This document shows positions 38,860 to 51,246 of a stretch of DNA of 64,000 bases, one piece after another (within the stretch, counting starts at the first letter, position 1; every line of letters starts with the position of its first letter). Position numbers and translations under genes: made by a program. The notes under the pieces were generated by a model. That model saw nothing but the letters and a program-made list of their open reading frames with translations. It searched no databases and had not been told where the DNA came from. Source of the stretch: Calvatia gigantea (Eukaryota; Basidiomycota; Agaricomycetes; Agaricales; Lycoperdaceae); NCBI GenBank assembly GCA_025093985.1, contig JACAAK010000003.1, positions 4,879,542-4,943,541 on the forward strand, written 5' to 3'.

Positions 38860-40482
38860 CTACGTGTTGTGAGCGAGATCATTGATAGTACCAGAAGCTA
38901 GTTTGATACAGTTGGCAATCAGCTTCTCCGAAAGATAAGGGGATGGTTGAAAACATACGAATGCCAGAGAGGACACCCTTGACTGAGAGGGATTTGAGCT
39001 TATCGCTCATAGCTACGGGGGTAATGTTACCCTGGAGGGCGATGAGGTAGGCGATAAGACCGGCAACGTGGGGCGTAGCCTACAAAATCACACAAATTTT
39101 GTCAACGAACCCATCCTGATATGGTTAGTGGGAACGCACCATGGAGGTACCGGAAATGTTGTTGGTAGCTGTGGTGCTGCCAATCCAAGCAGAAATGACA
39201 TTCTGGCCTGGAGCAAAGATATCAACGACGGAACCGTAGTTGGAGAACGAGGCCCGAGCAGTCAGCGATGGTGCTAGCTCCGACTGTGACGGCCGAGGGG
39301 GCACGTGCAGGGGAAGTTGTGCTAGCGTCGGTGCCGGAGTTACCTGCTGCGACTGCGACGTGGATACCATTGCTTGTGAGCTGGGCAACAGATTTATGAG
39401 TGGGGGCAATTTGAGGAAAAGTTTTATATGGAGACTTACTGTAGCGACGACGCTGTCAAGGCTGCTGGATGCGCCACCACCGAGTGACATGGAGACGACG
39501 GTAGGTTTGCCAGTAGCGGCGTGTTGGTTGAGGACATAGTTCAAGCCAGGATACACTATGGATGTTGCTGCTCAGTGCCTATTTGCTTTGTGATTACAAC
39601 GGAGACTCTTACATGTCGGCGACGGAGCCAGAACCGGCGTCACTGAGGACCTTAACGGCGAAGAGGCTGGCAGACTTCGCAACACCGAATTGGCTGCCGG
39701 CAGCTGTGCCACTGGGATCATGTTAGACTAACTCTATTTTCCATGCGATGTCGGAATGGAAGGACATACGCGCAATGTGTTCCGTGGCCGTTGCCATCAG
39801 CAGAACTGATGGGAAAAAATATCAGGGTCGGGGAGCATGTGAGATCAAGAGCGACTCACGCAGTAACCAGCCGAAGGTGGCACCCCAAGTGGCGCGGCCA
39901 CCGAACTGACCCTGTCGTGGTGTGAGTAGATGAATCGGCATTATACGATTCCAGGAATACCTTACATGAGAGGTAAAGATGCCAGTGTCGACGATGTAGA
40001 TGTTGACACCAGAACCGGCGGAAGCGTCATAGGTGTATGAGAACGTCGAAGCGCTGGTATCTTGGTTGGAGAGCCTGGCGACAGAGCTCAAGCGGGAGAG
40101 ACCCCAGGGAGCGTTTGTTCTGAACGTTGAGGTCGTATCAGCACATGTTATGATTAAAGGTCAACTGAAAGGCACAAACTGGGTGACCATGGTATGCATG
40201 ATTCCGTCCTCAGAGATGGATTCGACGTTAGGGTCTGCGCGAAGAGTCTCGAGGGTGGCCTCGTCAAAGTGGCCGGCAAAGCCATTCAGGGCACCGTCCC
40301 ATTGGTGAGTGACGGAAGACGGGCTGAAGGCAGACTTATCAACACCAGCTTTGAAGGTGACGATGTGACGGACCCGTGGTCTCGCCATCATACTTCTCAA
40401 CTGTGTGAAGCTGTTGAGAAGGTGCACCAAAGACGGGTGTGAGGAGGATGGCGAGGGTGGCGAGTGAAAGGGTAAAGCGCAT
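38860..40482 (-). CDS. Secreted subtilisin-like serine protease (S8A)
   Basis: Secreted endopeptidase made as a pre-pro-enzyme. Signal peptide MRFTLSLATLAILLTPVFGA is followed by an I9 inhibitor propeptide (RHIVTFKAGVDKSAF to VESISEDGIM), then the catalytic domain: QTNAPWGLSRLSS, Asp in IVDTGIF, QFGGRATWGATFGG, His in DGNGHGTHCAGT, VVSMSLGGGASSSLD, VAVAAGNSGTDAS, Ser in ISGTSMATPHVAG, ending SGTINDLAHNT. Start ATG 40480-40482; stop TAG 38860-38862. Several introns, including one with donor GTTTGT after HTMVTQ. It carries six doublets that imitate frameshifts (40371-40372, 39869-39870, 39862-39863, 39548-39549, 39260-39261, 38959-38960), all C/T in the coding strand and synonymous. This is the highest density in the window. 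Resembles proteinase K-type proteases of saprotrophic basidiomycetes. Confidence 0.9.
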
Positions 40483-41511
40483 CGTTGGTAGTAAGACCGA
40501 GAGGAAATTCAAGCTGGCACTGGATATAGAAAAGAGGGAACCAGTCTATGAGGATTTTATACCGCTGGGGCGCTTTCTCCGCCAAGATTAGAGCACATGA
40601 TGAGGTAGTGCCTTCGCTCAAAGGTGATCTAGTCGGCATGTGCGTGATACTTCGAGCATGAATGGATGAGAATACTACTGCCAGTTCGTCATTCGAATGG
40701 ACTGCTGTACGCATACCGAAAAGACAGAAATATCATATGCACCCTGAAGGTTTGACAGACAGGTTAATGAGCTGGTACGGTTGAAGTATGGTTAGGAAGT
40801 TGGGAAGCCCGGACGGGTGACGCTGGAGTAAATTGTTTCCTCGGGCCGCTATTGATGCGCGTGAAGGATCAAACGATGTTGATGGAGATGCGGAGAACTG
40901 AGATAAGTTAGGTGGACGTGGTTGGTCTGGTGGAAGTGATGACAGGCGCAAAGACCGCGTACGAGCGTGCCAAATTAAGAACAAACAGACCCAAGGCAGG
41001 GACAACGTGAGCTGTCGTCGTGTGGTTGGTGAGGGACTCCGGGCGGGTGAGGTCGGGAAATAGCAGATGCGGATAACCATAGCGAAAAGTAGTGCTTGGA
41101 AGTCATGAAACAAGTGTGGCGACAAGTCATGATGTGGGGACTGAGGGGTCAGGAGGTGCAAAAATAACTGATGGCTGGATTGGAATGGTTTGTTGTCAGG
41201 GAATGAGTGAGAAGCCGCTTGATATGGGAAACTGAGGACAAACAGCATGTAAATCTTGTTCTCCATCCACTGTATATAGTACGAACTGTGGTGGCATGCA
41301 ACGTATGTGGTCGACATACCTCGATCCCAGTGGTGGTCGAGTGGGCAATCATGAGGTGAGCTGTCGATGTTTGCTCAAGTTATTTCGGCAGTTGCATGGG
41401 AACCCCGAGCTTACCATACCAACCCTCTTTTTCTTCCAAACCCCGCTTTGTTACACTGCCCCGCAGATGGATAATGGTTCACCGTAAGTCTTATTTTCTG
41501 TCTTCCCTAAC
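40483..41511. promoter_or_regulatory. Divergent intergenic region between protease and tetraspanin
   Basis: Holds the promoters of the protease (-) and the tetraspanin (+). A 194-codon minus frame (40733-41317) is rich in Ser/Pro and looks accidental. An alternative first exon of the tetraspanin could begin at ATG 41467, followed by a GTAAGT donor. Confidence 0.4.
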
Positions 41512-42902
41512 ATGCGTCTTCACAAAGAACAACACAGCCAGTCGTCCAGGCGCGCTTCCATCATCTCCCATGCAAACTCGGCCTACTCCCAAGCAACCTC
41601 CACCCGCCATATCCTTGCCGACATGAGCACCTCCGACCTATCCAATACCCACAATCTCACTGCCACCCCGCTAGCTGGTCTCGCGCCAGGTATGCGCTCC
41701 GCAAATGACTCTAGCAGCGTCTCCCTCTCCGTCAACTACATCCCTTCGAAATTTTCGGACGCTTTGCTGTCGCCCGGTGCTCGAAAGCGCAAGGGCGCTA
41801 GCTTCGGCCCCAACATCCCAAAGCTCGGAGGCGGTGTCGAGGCCTTCCGTAGCGGCGAGGCAAGGAATGCCAGGCGCTGGTGATGAAGACTATGATGGCG
41901 TGCAGAGCGGTTGGTTTGGTGCCAAAGACCGCAGGACAGGCAGGCGGATGCGCTGGACCAGATTCAAGTGGATCCTGTTCTTTGCCAATACCTTCGTATG
42001 TCGTCCTTTCCTCCACGTCGTCTCCTAATCCAACTTTCTCACGCCTGCACAGTTGACGATCTATTCCTTCACCGCCCTCATTTTCTGTCTTCTCACCTGG
42101 TTCAATGTTTGGACGCACGCTGACATCGTCCGCGTTGGTAACCATCCCGAACTCGTGCTATCGACCATTGCTGCCTCCCTTGGTGTCTTTACCTCCTCCA
42201 TCGGTTGGGCCGGCATTCTGTTGAACAATCGTGCTTTTCTCGCATGGTACACCTTCCTCCTATGGATCACTTTCGCCTTCCTCGTCGCTCCGGGTTACCT
42301 CACCTATAAACGCCGTACCTTCAACCTAGAGGGCAAAGTAAACGCTCAATGGTCCAGGACAACTTGGTGCCGTGGGACGACTACGTATCCAAGACCAGCT
42401 GAAATGTTGCGGATATTTTAGTCCCATTCATCGAGGCCACCATTTCCCAAACATGCTATGCACGAAGCGTCCTTCCTGGATGCAAGCTCCCTTACATGGT
42501 CTATGAGCGCATGGTCTTGGAGAGGTGGTACACCGTGGTGTTCTCGCTAGTCCCTCTACATATCGCGATTACGGTTTCTGGTCTCCTTTGCTCAAACCAC
42601 GTCACGTATCGCTTTGGCAAGGGTATGACGCCAAAAGCGTATAGGCTGAGTATGAATAGTATGGCTGTCATCATGGAGGTTTATGCCCAGTACGTTGCAA
42701 TTCCTCCACTTTTCAAGTTGTTCCTGTACTTATTTGAGAACTGCACAGACAACTAGCAGAGCAGTATGGCAATGACGTCGCATCCGAGATTCTTTCGCGT
42801 TCGCGGTCAAATCTGAACCTGGCTGGGGGATCACCACAACAACCAGCAACGACAGTACACGGACATGCCAAATACGAGTCGGTTAGCAGCCGACCGCACT
42901 GA
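41512..42902 (+). CDS. tsp2: Tetraspanin, Tsp2 type
   Basis: Four-helix membrane protein that organises membrane microdomains. Residues 1 to about 120 are a Ser-rich cytosolic tail (MRLHKEQHSQSSRRAS). Then come RRMRWTRFKWILFF, helix LTIYSFTALIFCLLTWF, helix STIAASLGVFTSSIGWAGIL, helix FLAWYTFLLWITFAFLV, the extracellular loop with the hallmark KCCGYF and further Cys (SQTCYARS, LPGCKLPY), the last helix FSLVPLHIAITVSGLLCSNH and a tail ending SVSSRPH at TGA 42900-42902. Three apparent frameshifts (41865-41866, 42358-42359, 42425-42426) are doublets in Arg, Arg and Pro codons. An upstream ATG at 41467 with a spliced first exon is possible. Tsp2 tetraspanins are specific to basidiomycetes, which supports the taxonomic reading. 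Confidence 0.85.
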
Positions 42903-44473
42903 TTTTTTGATTGATCTGATCTCATCATTTCGGCTCGTCGGCAAACCACAATGGCCGTTGTCTTGGAGACCCCTATCACAACTTGAACACCCTGCGCACC
43001 CGCATCATCCATCCACACTCGCTTTCCCGTCCTTACCGACCAAATACATTCGCTTTGTCCTTTGACTCTTTGGTATTTTTCCCAAAGGTCGTCCACTCCT
43101 TATACCGTCACATGACTGACTGCTGTACATTTTTGAGCGCTTGAGCATTGTTCCCTAGTTGCTTATACCTTCTGTTCGGTTTTCCCTTGTAATTCGTTAG
43201 GGACGTGCTTTATACCTGTGATATAATAAAGCCCGCTGCTGATACTTTCTTATCGCTCTAATGGCATGGCATTCTCGTCATTTGTACCTTGTACCCTGTT
43301 TGGCACAAGAATATGTATTCAGGTTCTGTCATGATTTCCGGGACTACCATTTTCGCGTGCTGGGATCTCCAGGCCACTGGGTTGAAACTTCGCCTTGAAA
43401 CACGTTCCTAAAATCACGACAAATGTTACTGGTGTCGGACCATTAATGACAAAGATGGCCCTGAACACTATTCCCAAGCCAATCACAAGGAAGAGATTGT
43501 GACGCCCTTTGTCCCACATTCAGAAGCTGCTGCTGCAAGCGCAACTTTTGCGAGAGTTTCCGCGAACCGGTATCTCAATATACAGTGAGCACTACATGAA
43601 AATGGACTCCTCTCATGTCGCCCATGTGACCTATCAGCATGAGTCTACGTTGCCGTATGGAAAGGTTATGTTCTTCTTTCACTTCCAGGCGAGAGGCTGT
43701 TCTGCGCCTGTGCAGTTTCCCAGCAATTAATCAAGGAACTGTGCTGTCATCCCAACGCTGACCATTACCGTTAATAAAAGTGGGCTGAATTGATCTTGAC
43801 TGACAGTGATAATGGACCTGACGTATTGTCGTACCGCTTTAAAGATACTGCCACCCAGAAAGCACCTCGTTGCCATATTACTGAGAGAATGCAGATACTT
43901 GTCGAGATCCTCCGGGCAGGGAACAGGATAGTTGGCAGGAAAATCTTGAATTAAGAGTCGATATCATATACTGCCCGACCACACAGGTGAATTCTAGGGG
44001 ATTTTCCGCCCTTACGATGGGGAATATCAGGCCTTGAACAAGAACTTCGTAGCCGTGAGAATAACTTACAGCCTTCAAGTGAAAGCTGTAATCAGTGTCT
44101 GGAGAGTTTTCTCAGGTGAGAGTTGCTTTGCACCGCATGGGGCTGCAAACCCCGACAAGAAAAACGCTTGGCAAATATCACTTTCATGATCTTTCAGATC
44201 TTGAATGTGTTGTCTATTATCCGGGAACTATTCGTGCTGGAACGCAGCGCCTCCCTGCCGTGATGCGAACCTATGTCATCCGCCCCGTGTCCCGCACCTC
44301 GGATGGCAAGCGCTTGTTCTTCAACAGCTTAGCATAGCCCTGCCGCAATCTCTCATGTATGTCTGATACTCGTTATAAGAGGCTTAGGCCTCCTGCATAG
44401 CTTATTACCCGCTCCTATCCTCGGCTAGCCTGAGTAGTCCTTTGTCTTCCATCAACCTCAACTCGCACTCTCT
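42903..44473. other. Intergenic stretch with unassigned frames
   Basis: Frames at 43319-43519 (minus, with a helix NLFLVIGLGIVFRAIFVI), 43509-43730 (plus, with YMKMDSSHVAHVTYQHES) and 44095-44337 (plus, with VVYYPGTIRAGTQRLPAV) look protein-like but match no family I can name. The last two could be remnants of one transposon-derived reading frame. Confidence 0.3.
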
Positions 44474-45560
44474 ATGCCATTCTTTGAAGGTGCAACGGGC
44501 TTTGGCGTTCACGGAGGAACTTTCCAAGACATGCAAGAACAACGCAACTACACCGATGATCGCTCATTCAAGATAACGGGGGATGGTAACACAACAGACT
44601 ACGCTCCCAACCACTCTGTCACTGACAATCGGGTGTATGGTATGTAAAAGGCTTACTTTACTTACATGGATGCTGAGTTAGGGAGATACTCCTTAGATTC
44701 CCGAACCGTGACTACGCCGGAGTACAGGCAACCCACGCCGAATAACCTTGGTAGGTATCTGACCAGTCGCTTGTCCGAGGGAAGGTCGCTTATGTTTCTC
44801 TGGTAGCTTATATTGCAGGGTCAGCCTTTGGCCCATCCTCAGAACTACCCATCACCCTCAGCCGTTGAGCGCCTCCAGGCGGAGATTCAACTCCTCCAAC
44901 TACAGCTACAAAGTACTAAGCTGCAACAAGAGATAGCCGCAAACGTCGCCGGACTCCAAAATCAAGTGCTCGGTAATCCGAATGGCCCACAGCAACTTTA
45001 CATTCCACCCCAAACCGCCGCTCTCCCTCAGCAGTACGCCTCGATCCCTGGACCCGGGGCTTACTTAGGCCAACCACAACCACTGCTCTGGCCTCAATAC
45101 GGCTATCCCGGGATACGTTCAATCTTCCCAACCGACCACCGCGCAAACATTCCTTGCCGTCCCACCTTCCCATATTCCAATAGCAGACCTTTCTTCTGTC
45201 AATGGATTATCCATTACCCGCCCCGCAACTGTTGAGCCATCGTCCTCGGTTGCGTCGAGCGGGGAGGGTATCGGGCCTGCTGTCCTGGCAGCTCAATCGC
45301 CTATGACACCTCAAAATGTGGCGGTTGCCAATGCAATGGCTCATATGAATCCAACACCTTATCATCCTCCTTTAGTCACTTCACAGCCGCCAGCCGCTGC
45401 GACTGGGCCTGTTCCAGCATTACCTAGTAGCACAATACCCGTTGCTGTCGCCCAGGGTGGCCATGGGACGGGGACGCAAGAGCAAAAGCTAAAGAAGAAG
45501 CGGAAGTCATGGTTTACGAAATTTCTTCGTAAACTTGGCGTCAAGAGGAGGAAGCAATGA
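44474..45560 (+). CDS. MPFF-family Gln/Pro-rich coiled-coil protein
   Basis: Starts at ATG 44474: MPFFEGATGFGVHGGTFQD, then ends exon 1 at TDNRVYG with a GT donor, exactly as in the next gene. Exon 2 encodes TVTTPEYRQPTPNN. The third exon has a leucine/glutamine coiled coil (VERLQAEIQLLQLQLQSTKL), then Pro/Gln/Ser-rich sequence, and ends with the basic tail KKKRKSWFTKFLRKLGVK. An apparent frameshift at 45112-45113 is a GA doublet in a Gly codon. The architecture is N-terminal motif, coiled coil, disordered region and basic C-terminus. No enzyme domain was seen. A scaffold or signalling role is only a guess. Confidence 0.6.
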
Positions 45561-46256
45561 GACAATTGGTTGAGGCTCTCCAACCCGCAATGTAAATATG
45601 CATGTTGCAAGGACCGAACACTTGTTTTTATATGTTGTTGGACATTGAACCATGGTTTTTACATGTTGACCTCCGCCAATACTTTAATAGCTGTTCCATT
45701 ATTCGCCTTTTTTTTTTTTGCTTAAATCATAAGCATAAGTTGCGACGTAGGGCGCTCGGAGTTTATTTACAGTACCCGCAGCCTTGGAATCAGTAAGGCG
45801 CTCAACGAAATAGACCGCTATAGATTGATCCAAAGATTCCAAACCCTGTAAAACACGTGGTTGACGCCCTGAAATAGATTCAGGCCGGAGAACAAGGGGA
45901 AGGAATAAGCCAAGTTTGGCACAATTGCCACTGGTTTCCCATACTGTGGCTGGGCTCTGAATGCGGAATTGGGTCAAGACGAGGTAGGGTCTTATAATTT
46001 TCTTGTTCGACCGTTTTCTTCTTTCGTTGTTCCGGCAATCACGTATGAAAGTGTTGAGTGGAATTGTCAACCTTAACCCCATAGGTTGGATGGGCGTTAA
46101 TTCTTGACAGGCAACAGGACACTGGTTTTGTTGGCTTATTTATAATGTCCAGCAACCATCCAGCCTTCCCATAGCCACCCTGCACTTGACCTCACCCAAC
46201 GCCCCCATCGCATCCGTCATCTGTCTCGCTCTTGTAGACCTAAACCCGTCTCCTCC
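45561..46256. other. Spacer between two MPFF-family genes
   Basis: No gene was seen. A run of about a dozen T lies at 45708-45719. The last 100 bases should hold the promoter of the next gene. Confidence 0.4.
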
Positions 46257-47936
46257 ATGCCATTTTTTCAAGGAGCGACTGATTTTGAAATCAACGGAGG
46301 ATCCTTTCAAGACATACGTGATCAATACAACCACCACCGTAACGAATCATTTAACATACATGGAAACAATAACAAAACAGAATTTACTCCCAACTACTCC
46401 AGGACGGATAACCGCGTCTATGGTAAGCGCATGCACGCTGCTCGATCCTGTCTCAATCGAGACTGATCGACGAGGCGCCACGTAGATTTCTCGCAATACG
46501 AACATGCAAGGGGTATACGTTGCCTGGACAGAATCATGCTTGTGGGTATTCAGTGCCTTGTCTCCAGCCTCAATAAGAGTACTCACCCTCTGAACAGCCG
46601 GGTCCCTTCCGCAAAGCCATGCGCCTCCCATCAATTATGAACAGCTGTATCAAATGCAACTCCTTGAGCTACAACGCGCCAACCTGCAGCTACAACTTGC
46701 TGCAAGTGCTGCTGTATCACAACCTCATAGAGTTGGTAATGTGAATATTCCACAAATTCCGGAACGACCACACGACACCTACTCCCAGCAACAGCAGTTG
46801 CACAATATACTGCAGCTATTCCCGCCCCCAATTCCACTTCCACCAAACCTTCCACACCTTCCACAACTTCCTCAGATTTCTCCACAACCCGCTCCCTGGC
46901 CATCAACAGCATCCTCCTGTCCCCGGACCTGAAGCGTTCCTAGGCCCTTCACAACTACTTTCGAGCCCAGGTCAAGGCTCTTCCAGGATTAGGCGCCGTA
47001 GGAGCTGTACAGCACCGATTTGAGCGCCTTGCCCAACAGGCTCCAGCTTCTAACAGCCCGGCCCAGCCGTCCATACCCCAGCCACCTCCTCCAGCAGGTG
47101 CCATTCCTTCTCCCGCTCCTGCTAATACCACCCAAACGTCACCTGCCCAAGGAATACCCCAGGGACCGCATCCTGCCCTGGGCGCTGTCCAATTGTCCCC
47201 TGCGATTTCGCCCATGCCCACTTCAACCGTGGGACTTTCAACTAGTATTGGCGCATCTGTTGCCCGCCCAACGACGGCCTCGTCATCTTCAAGTAGTTCG
47301 AGCAGCTCAAGCAGCTCCAATGACTCCAGCAGCGGGAAAGAAGTTGGACCAATCTCTATGGCGACTCCATCACTGCTCACTTCGGCGTCTCCTCAAACTA
47401 TTCCAGCAAATGCCGCAGCACCTATTCAGATCGCCCCTATAGCAAGCGCTGTTGCACCTCATCAAACTACGTTGATGGGAAACACTGCCGCACCTCAGCC
47501 TTTGGCTACCCAAATCGTAAACACCGGACCCTCTCCTTCAACCACCCAAGTTGTAGACGCTCCCTCGACTACTCAGATAGTAAATGCTGCCACCGTGACT
47601 ACAAATCCATCGCCGGCTTCCACAGGTCCCGCCGATCCACAGGTGTTGCAGAACATTACGGCATCTCCTTTGTTGCAAGAAAACTTTGCTATGTACCCTG
47701 TCCCTGTCCCAATAACCTCTCCGGCTGCGGCACCATCAGCAAGTGCGATCTCATCTGTCACGGTGAGACCGCTATTGTCATTCCCCGTCCCCTCAACGTC
47801 CGCTTCATCCAGTGTCTCGCCTACTACTCCAGGGTCCGGAGGATCGGGAAACAGCCCGGATGCTAATGGGAAGAAGAAACGGCGGTCGTGGCTTGGTCGG
47901 AAGTTCAGCAACTTCAAGAAGAAGTCGAGAGATTGA
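46257..47936 (+). CDS. MPFF-family Pro/Ser-rich coiled-coil protein
   Basis: Tandem paralogue of the gene at 44.5 kb. Exon 1: MPFFQGATDFEINGGSFQDI to YSRTDNRVYG, then a GT donor. A later exon carries the coiled coil YQMQLLELQRANLQLQL and long Pro/Gln-rich stretches. These are followed by a run of 14 Ser and Ser/Thr/Ala-rich repeats (TQIV occurs repeatedly), ending with KKKRRSWLGRKFSNFKKKSR at 47936. Two apparent frameshifts (46890-46891 CG in a Pro codon; 46975-46976 AG in a Gln codon) are synonymous doublets. Most of the protein is predicted disordered. Function is unknown. The conserved two ends and variable middle suggest that the ends are the functional parts. Confidence 0.6.
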
Positions 47937-48693
47937 TAATGTCCCTAATGCTCCTTGCTCGTGTCTCCTTTGTTTGCTCGCTCCATTTACAATATGTACT
48001 TCTGCATACTTGTCCTCGCTCATTGAAATTCTGAACTTTCGCTAGATAGCTTAAGTGGGAACTCTCACGAGATTTTAAAAAGCGATCATTCTAGTCTGCT
48101 CAAACCGGCGAGTGATCAAGATAACCAGGATTGCAACGCTTGCGAATGAGTATAACGCTTGCGAATGAGTATCAGCATCGCACGTAAGTCACCTGTCGCG
48201 CAATTCCCAGCCGTAAAGATGACGCAGCGGATCGGTTGCTCTACGCGTACATACATAGCATAACCAACATTTTCATTGGAGCGAAAGGGACATATTACAA
48301 GCATCCGTTACTACTACAACGCCATTGAATCACTGAGCCTCTGGCTTGTTCTATTGGAAAAATGACGCAGGAAAGTGACTTCAATGACTTGGCAGTCTCT
48401 GGCGTTGCGCTTTGTTGCTCAAGGGTCGGGATACTCGAAGATATCGCAGGTACGCTACTAGTAGATGGCGGAACACTCGTAGGGTATGTTGTAGGCGGAA
48501 CAGTGGATACGGAGAAAATAGAAATCGAGAGTTGGCGCTTGTTCCGGCAGGTGGTGTTCTTGTACCCAGGAAGAAGTTACACAGTGCCTGTATTAGAAAG
48601 TGGTAGTAGTTTGGATCGGTCGACCGGATTCTGAGCGACTTGGGCTTTCAGCGGCTGACATTGCCCGTTGGTGATATGCAGGGTGTAGTTTTG
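47937..48693. other. Intergenic stretch
   Basis: No gene was recognised. A 90-codon plus frame at 48362-48634 has a few hydrophobic segments but no domain. It contains the 19-bp tandem repeat listed separately. Confidence 0.35.
48135..48172. repeat. Perfect 19-bp direct tandem repeat
   Basis: The unit AACGCTTGCGAATGAGTAT occurs twice in immediate succession without a mismatch. Confidence 0.95.
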
Positions 48694-49839
48694 CTACCGT
48701 CGTTGGTGTGGCGGCACGGGTGGAAGAGCTCCGGACTGTAGTTGGTGTGTGTCATCAGGACGGGGGTCTTGCTGATGCAGAAACTGGGCTTGTGACTCAG
48801 GGATTAACCCAAGCTCCCTCGTATCTGCAGAGAGGACATTCCCCATATCATCTGTGTTGGGAGATACCTGTAAACCTGACGAATTGTTGGCATTACTAAA
48901 TGACGGTTGCGATAAATTTGCGTCCAACGTACCTTGTAGCTGCGGGTTTGCGGCCAAGAATGCAAGGAAGAGTTGCATCGTGAGTTGTCCGCTATTGGGG
49001 GCAGGTGGGTAGCTTGGAAGTTGTGACCCTACTACCGTCAGTGGTTTCCTTATGGGCAAAGATAATTGCTTACCAACGTGACCATGCCCGCTCTGTGAGG
49101 TTATATCTGGGCTGTTGCTACTAGGTATGGCTAGTGGTACCTCGGTAAGCCTCAACAAAGAATCTTAAATAGACACGTACTTGCGTCAGCGTCTTTGGTC
49201 GCTCTGGCAGGATTGGAGTCAGGGCCTTGAGCTGGGTGTTGTTGTGGATATTGCTGCCCCAGAGGGTACGATGGTCGGTAAACCTGGTGTTGTTCGTGTC
49301 CAATAGGTATGAAGGTTTGGTGCTGTTCCTCTATCATCCAGGTAAATATGGATCGTTTCCTCGTGAACAAGGTATCCAATAGAACACGCACCAACATCGT
49401 TCGGGGCATCTGGTGAGATAATCCCTTGTAGGTTCACACCATGAACATCTACGTCGCACCTCGGTGAGCGCCAATTGAATCACGTTCCACTAGCACATAC
49501 GGGTGACGACGTTATTTTCCGTGGCGGGGTTGGGCTCCCGAGGGGAGGAGCCCCGCTGCAGTGGGTGGCTTCGCTCCTGAGGATAAGATGGCTGGTGAAT
49601 TTCGTGAGGCTCGTTAGGGATTGGTGGTCTATAGTTTTGCCGCTGCACCCCTGTTTACCCATGAAAATATGAGCTTTGTGCGTGGTCACAAATAAACAGT
49701 TAATCGCGTACCGACGTTGTTTCCCCCGCCCGGAGAGATAATTCCCTGTATATTCACGCCAGAAACAGCTACGTCAAATGAGTTACGGATAAAGTGTGTT
49801 AATTCAGTGCTGACTTGTCTCAACGCGAATGGGTGCCAT
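48694..49839 (-). CDS. Pro/Gln-rich protein with a repeated VSGVNIQGIISP module
   Basis: Predicted multi-exon gene. ATG 49837-49839 (MAPIRVET) is followed by a short intron with a CTGTTTCTGG junction. The module VSGVNIQGIISPGGGNNV follows, then a Pro-rich exon (NEPHEIHQPSYPQERSHP). A second copy of the module, DVHGVNLQGIISPDAPNDV, comes next, then a Pro/Gln-rich exon (HEQHQVYRPSYPLGQQYP). The last exon (LPLAIPSSNSPD to ALPPVPPHQRR) ends near 48694. The two module-plus-Pro/Gln units are a visible internal duplication, so exons rather than whole genes were repeated. Hydrophobic, Gly-bounded short modules in a disordered chain recall amyloid-forming motifs; no function is known. Exon joins are tentative. 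Confidence 0.5.
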
Positions 49840-51246
49840 GGTGAAAAGGAGGGAGAGACGATGGAAGCAACGTGAAGTCGTGAGAGAGGCCTATGCTTGA
49901 AGTGAAGGTGATTTTAATAAAACAGAATAATGGCGCCGACTGAGGAAGTTCATGCTCACCACGCCCAAGGGCTAAATCCTCCCTGTGTGGTGGTTCTACG
50001 GGTTATGATCAGAACTGCTTTTAACCGAGGGAGAGGCGGACAAAGAGTGGAGACGCCACTGAGGTCTTGCCAGCCGGTGACAGCCATTCATCAAATTCTT
50101 CCTCACGGACCCCAGAAGGGCCCAGCCCTTGGTTAGGTAATATGTCGTTATCATGAGGCTCAAGACGAGGGCAAAGGTGAGGAAAACGAGTGTTTTTTCT
50201 TTCGCCGTATAATTTGTGAACGGAGACAAAGTCACCTGTCCATAGATCTGACTGAATCCAGCTTTTCTTGTAGCCAACTCTCGGTTGTGCGCTAATCACC
50301 CTGCTGGCCCAAACGATATGGGCAGCGGTTTGGTTTTATACCAAAGGATCCTCGTATCGAGGGTGCGCCGATGCAGATTCGAGGAATGCCCCAACAAACG
50401 ACGGAAGGATTGGACTGAAAAAAATCGAATCGATGGATTGGATATCGGACCAATTACACTGCGAGGCATTTGCACAACGAATGCGATCAAGAGTGGTGGG
50501 CCTGACCCACACCCCTGCCAAGAATGATTGAATAATCGGCTAGAGCACTCACCACATCCAATACATAACGAGATCTGCCTACGAAGGAGAAGAACTGGGA
50601 TTGACAACTCGTACTGGACTTGCCTTGGGTCTTCATTGAGTCCGAGCCTATTTGCAGGGAGGTTCCTTCAAGGGCTTATTTAAGGTCCAACACGTCGTTA
50701 GTTATCAGGCCTCCCATGACTGTGGATTGATGGAACAGCGCTCTAAACGGCGGAGTTGGGAGCGTGCGCTAGATTCGTGAGCACCCTGTCACCCTACCGT
50801 CATGTCGATTTCGCGCATGCAGGCCGGAGGATACTGTGAAATACAAGAAAGCCGATTGGTGATTCGCAGGAGGCCCGAAGCCCCCATGGGCAAGCGCCAC
50901 CCAGCTGCCGCGTTTTTAGGCGAGTCAAGAAATAGGAGGGGCGGCGAGAACCGGGATGGTGCCATAAAAGGATATGTCGGGAGTTTGATAGCCGGTCGGC
51001 TGTGACTTATAGTCCTGTTGTCGGGCTCTGGAAAGGTGTGGGGACGATCAACCAAGCTCAAGGCCGGATGACTGGGAGCCATCAGATACCAATTTCTGAC
51101 GTATCCCGATAATGCAATGGAGACGAAAAGCCAACGCCGCCTACCTGTGCTTATTTTTGTGACACTCGGCCTCATGGTGCAGATACATTTATCGCGTTCT
51201 GATTTTGTTCCGAACTCCTGTCTTCGACTAACCCATCACATCCACC
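49840..51246. other. Intergenic stretch with an unresolved minus-strand frame cluster
   Basis: Overlapping minus frames at 49996-50299 (helix TLVFLTFALVLSLMITTYYL) and 50296-50607 could be exons of a small membrane protein. Competing frames are equally open and I could not settle a model. A frame at 50789-51175 (minus) looks accidental. The BTB promoter lies at the right end. Confidence 0.3.

Noticed and set aside
40733..41317. 194-codon minus-strand open frame between protease and tetraspanin
   Set aside because: Ser/Pro/His-rich composition, no domain or splice signals, and it fills a divergent promoter. Probably accidental.
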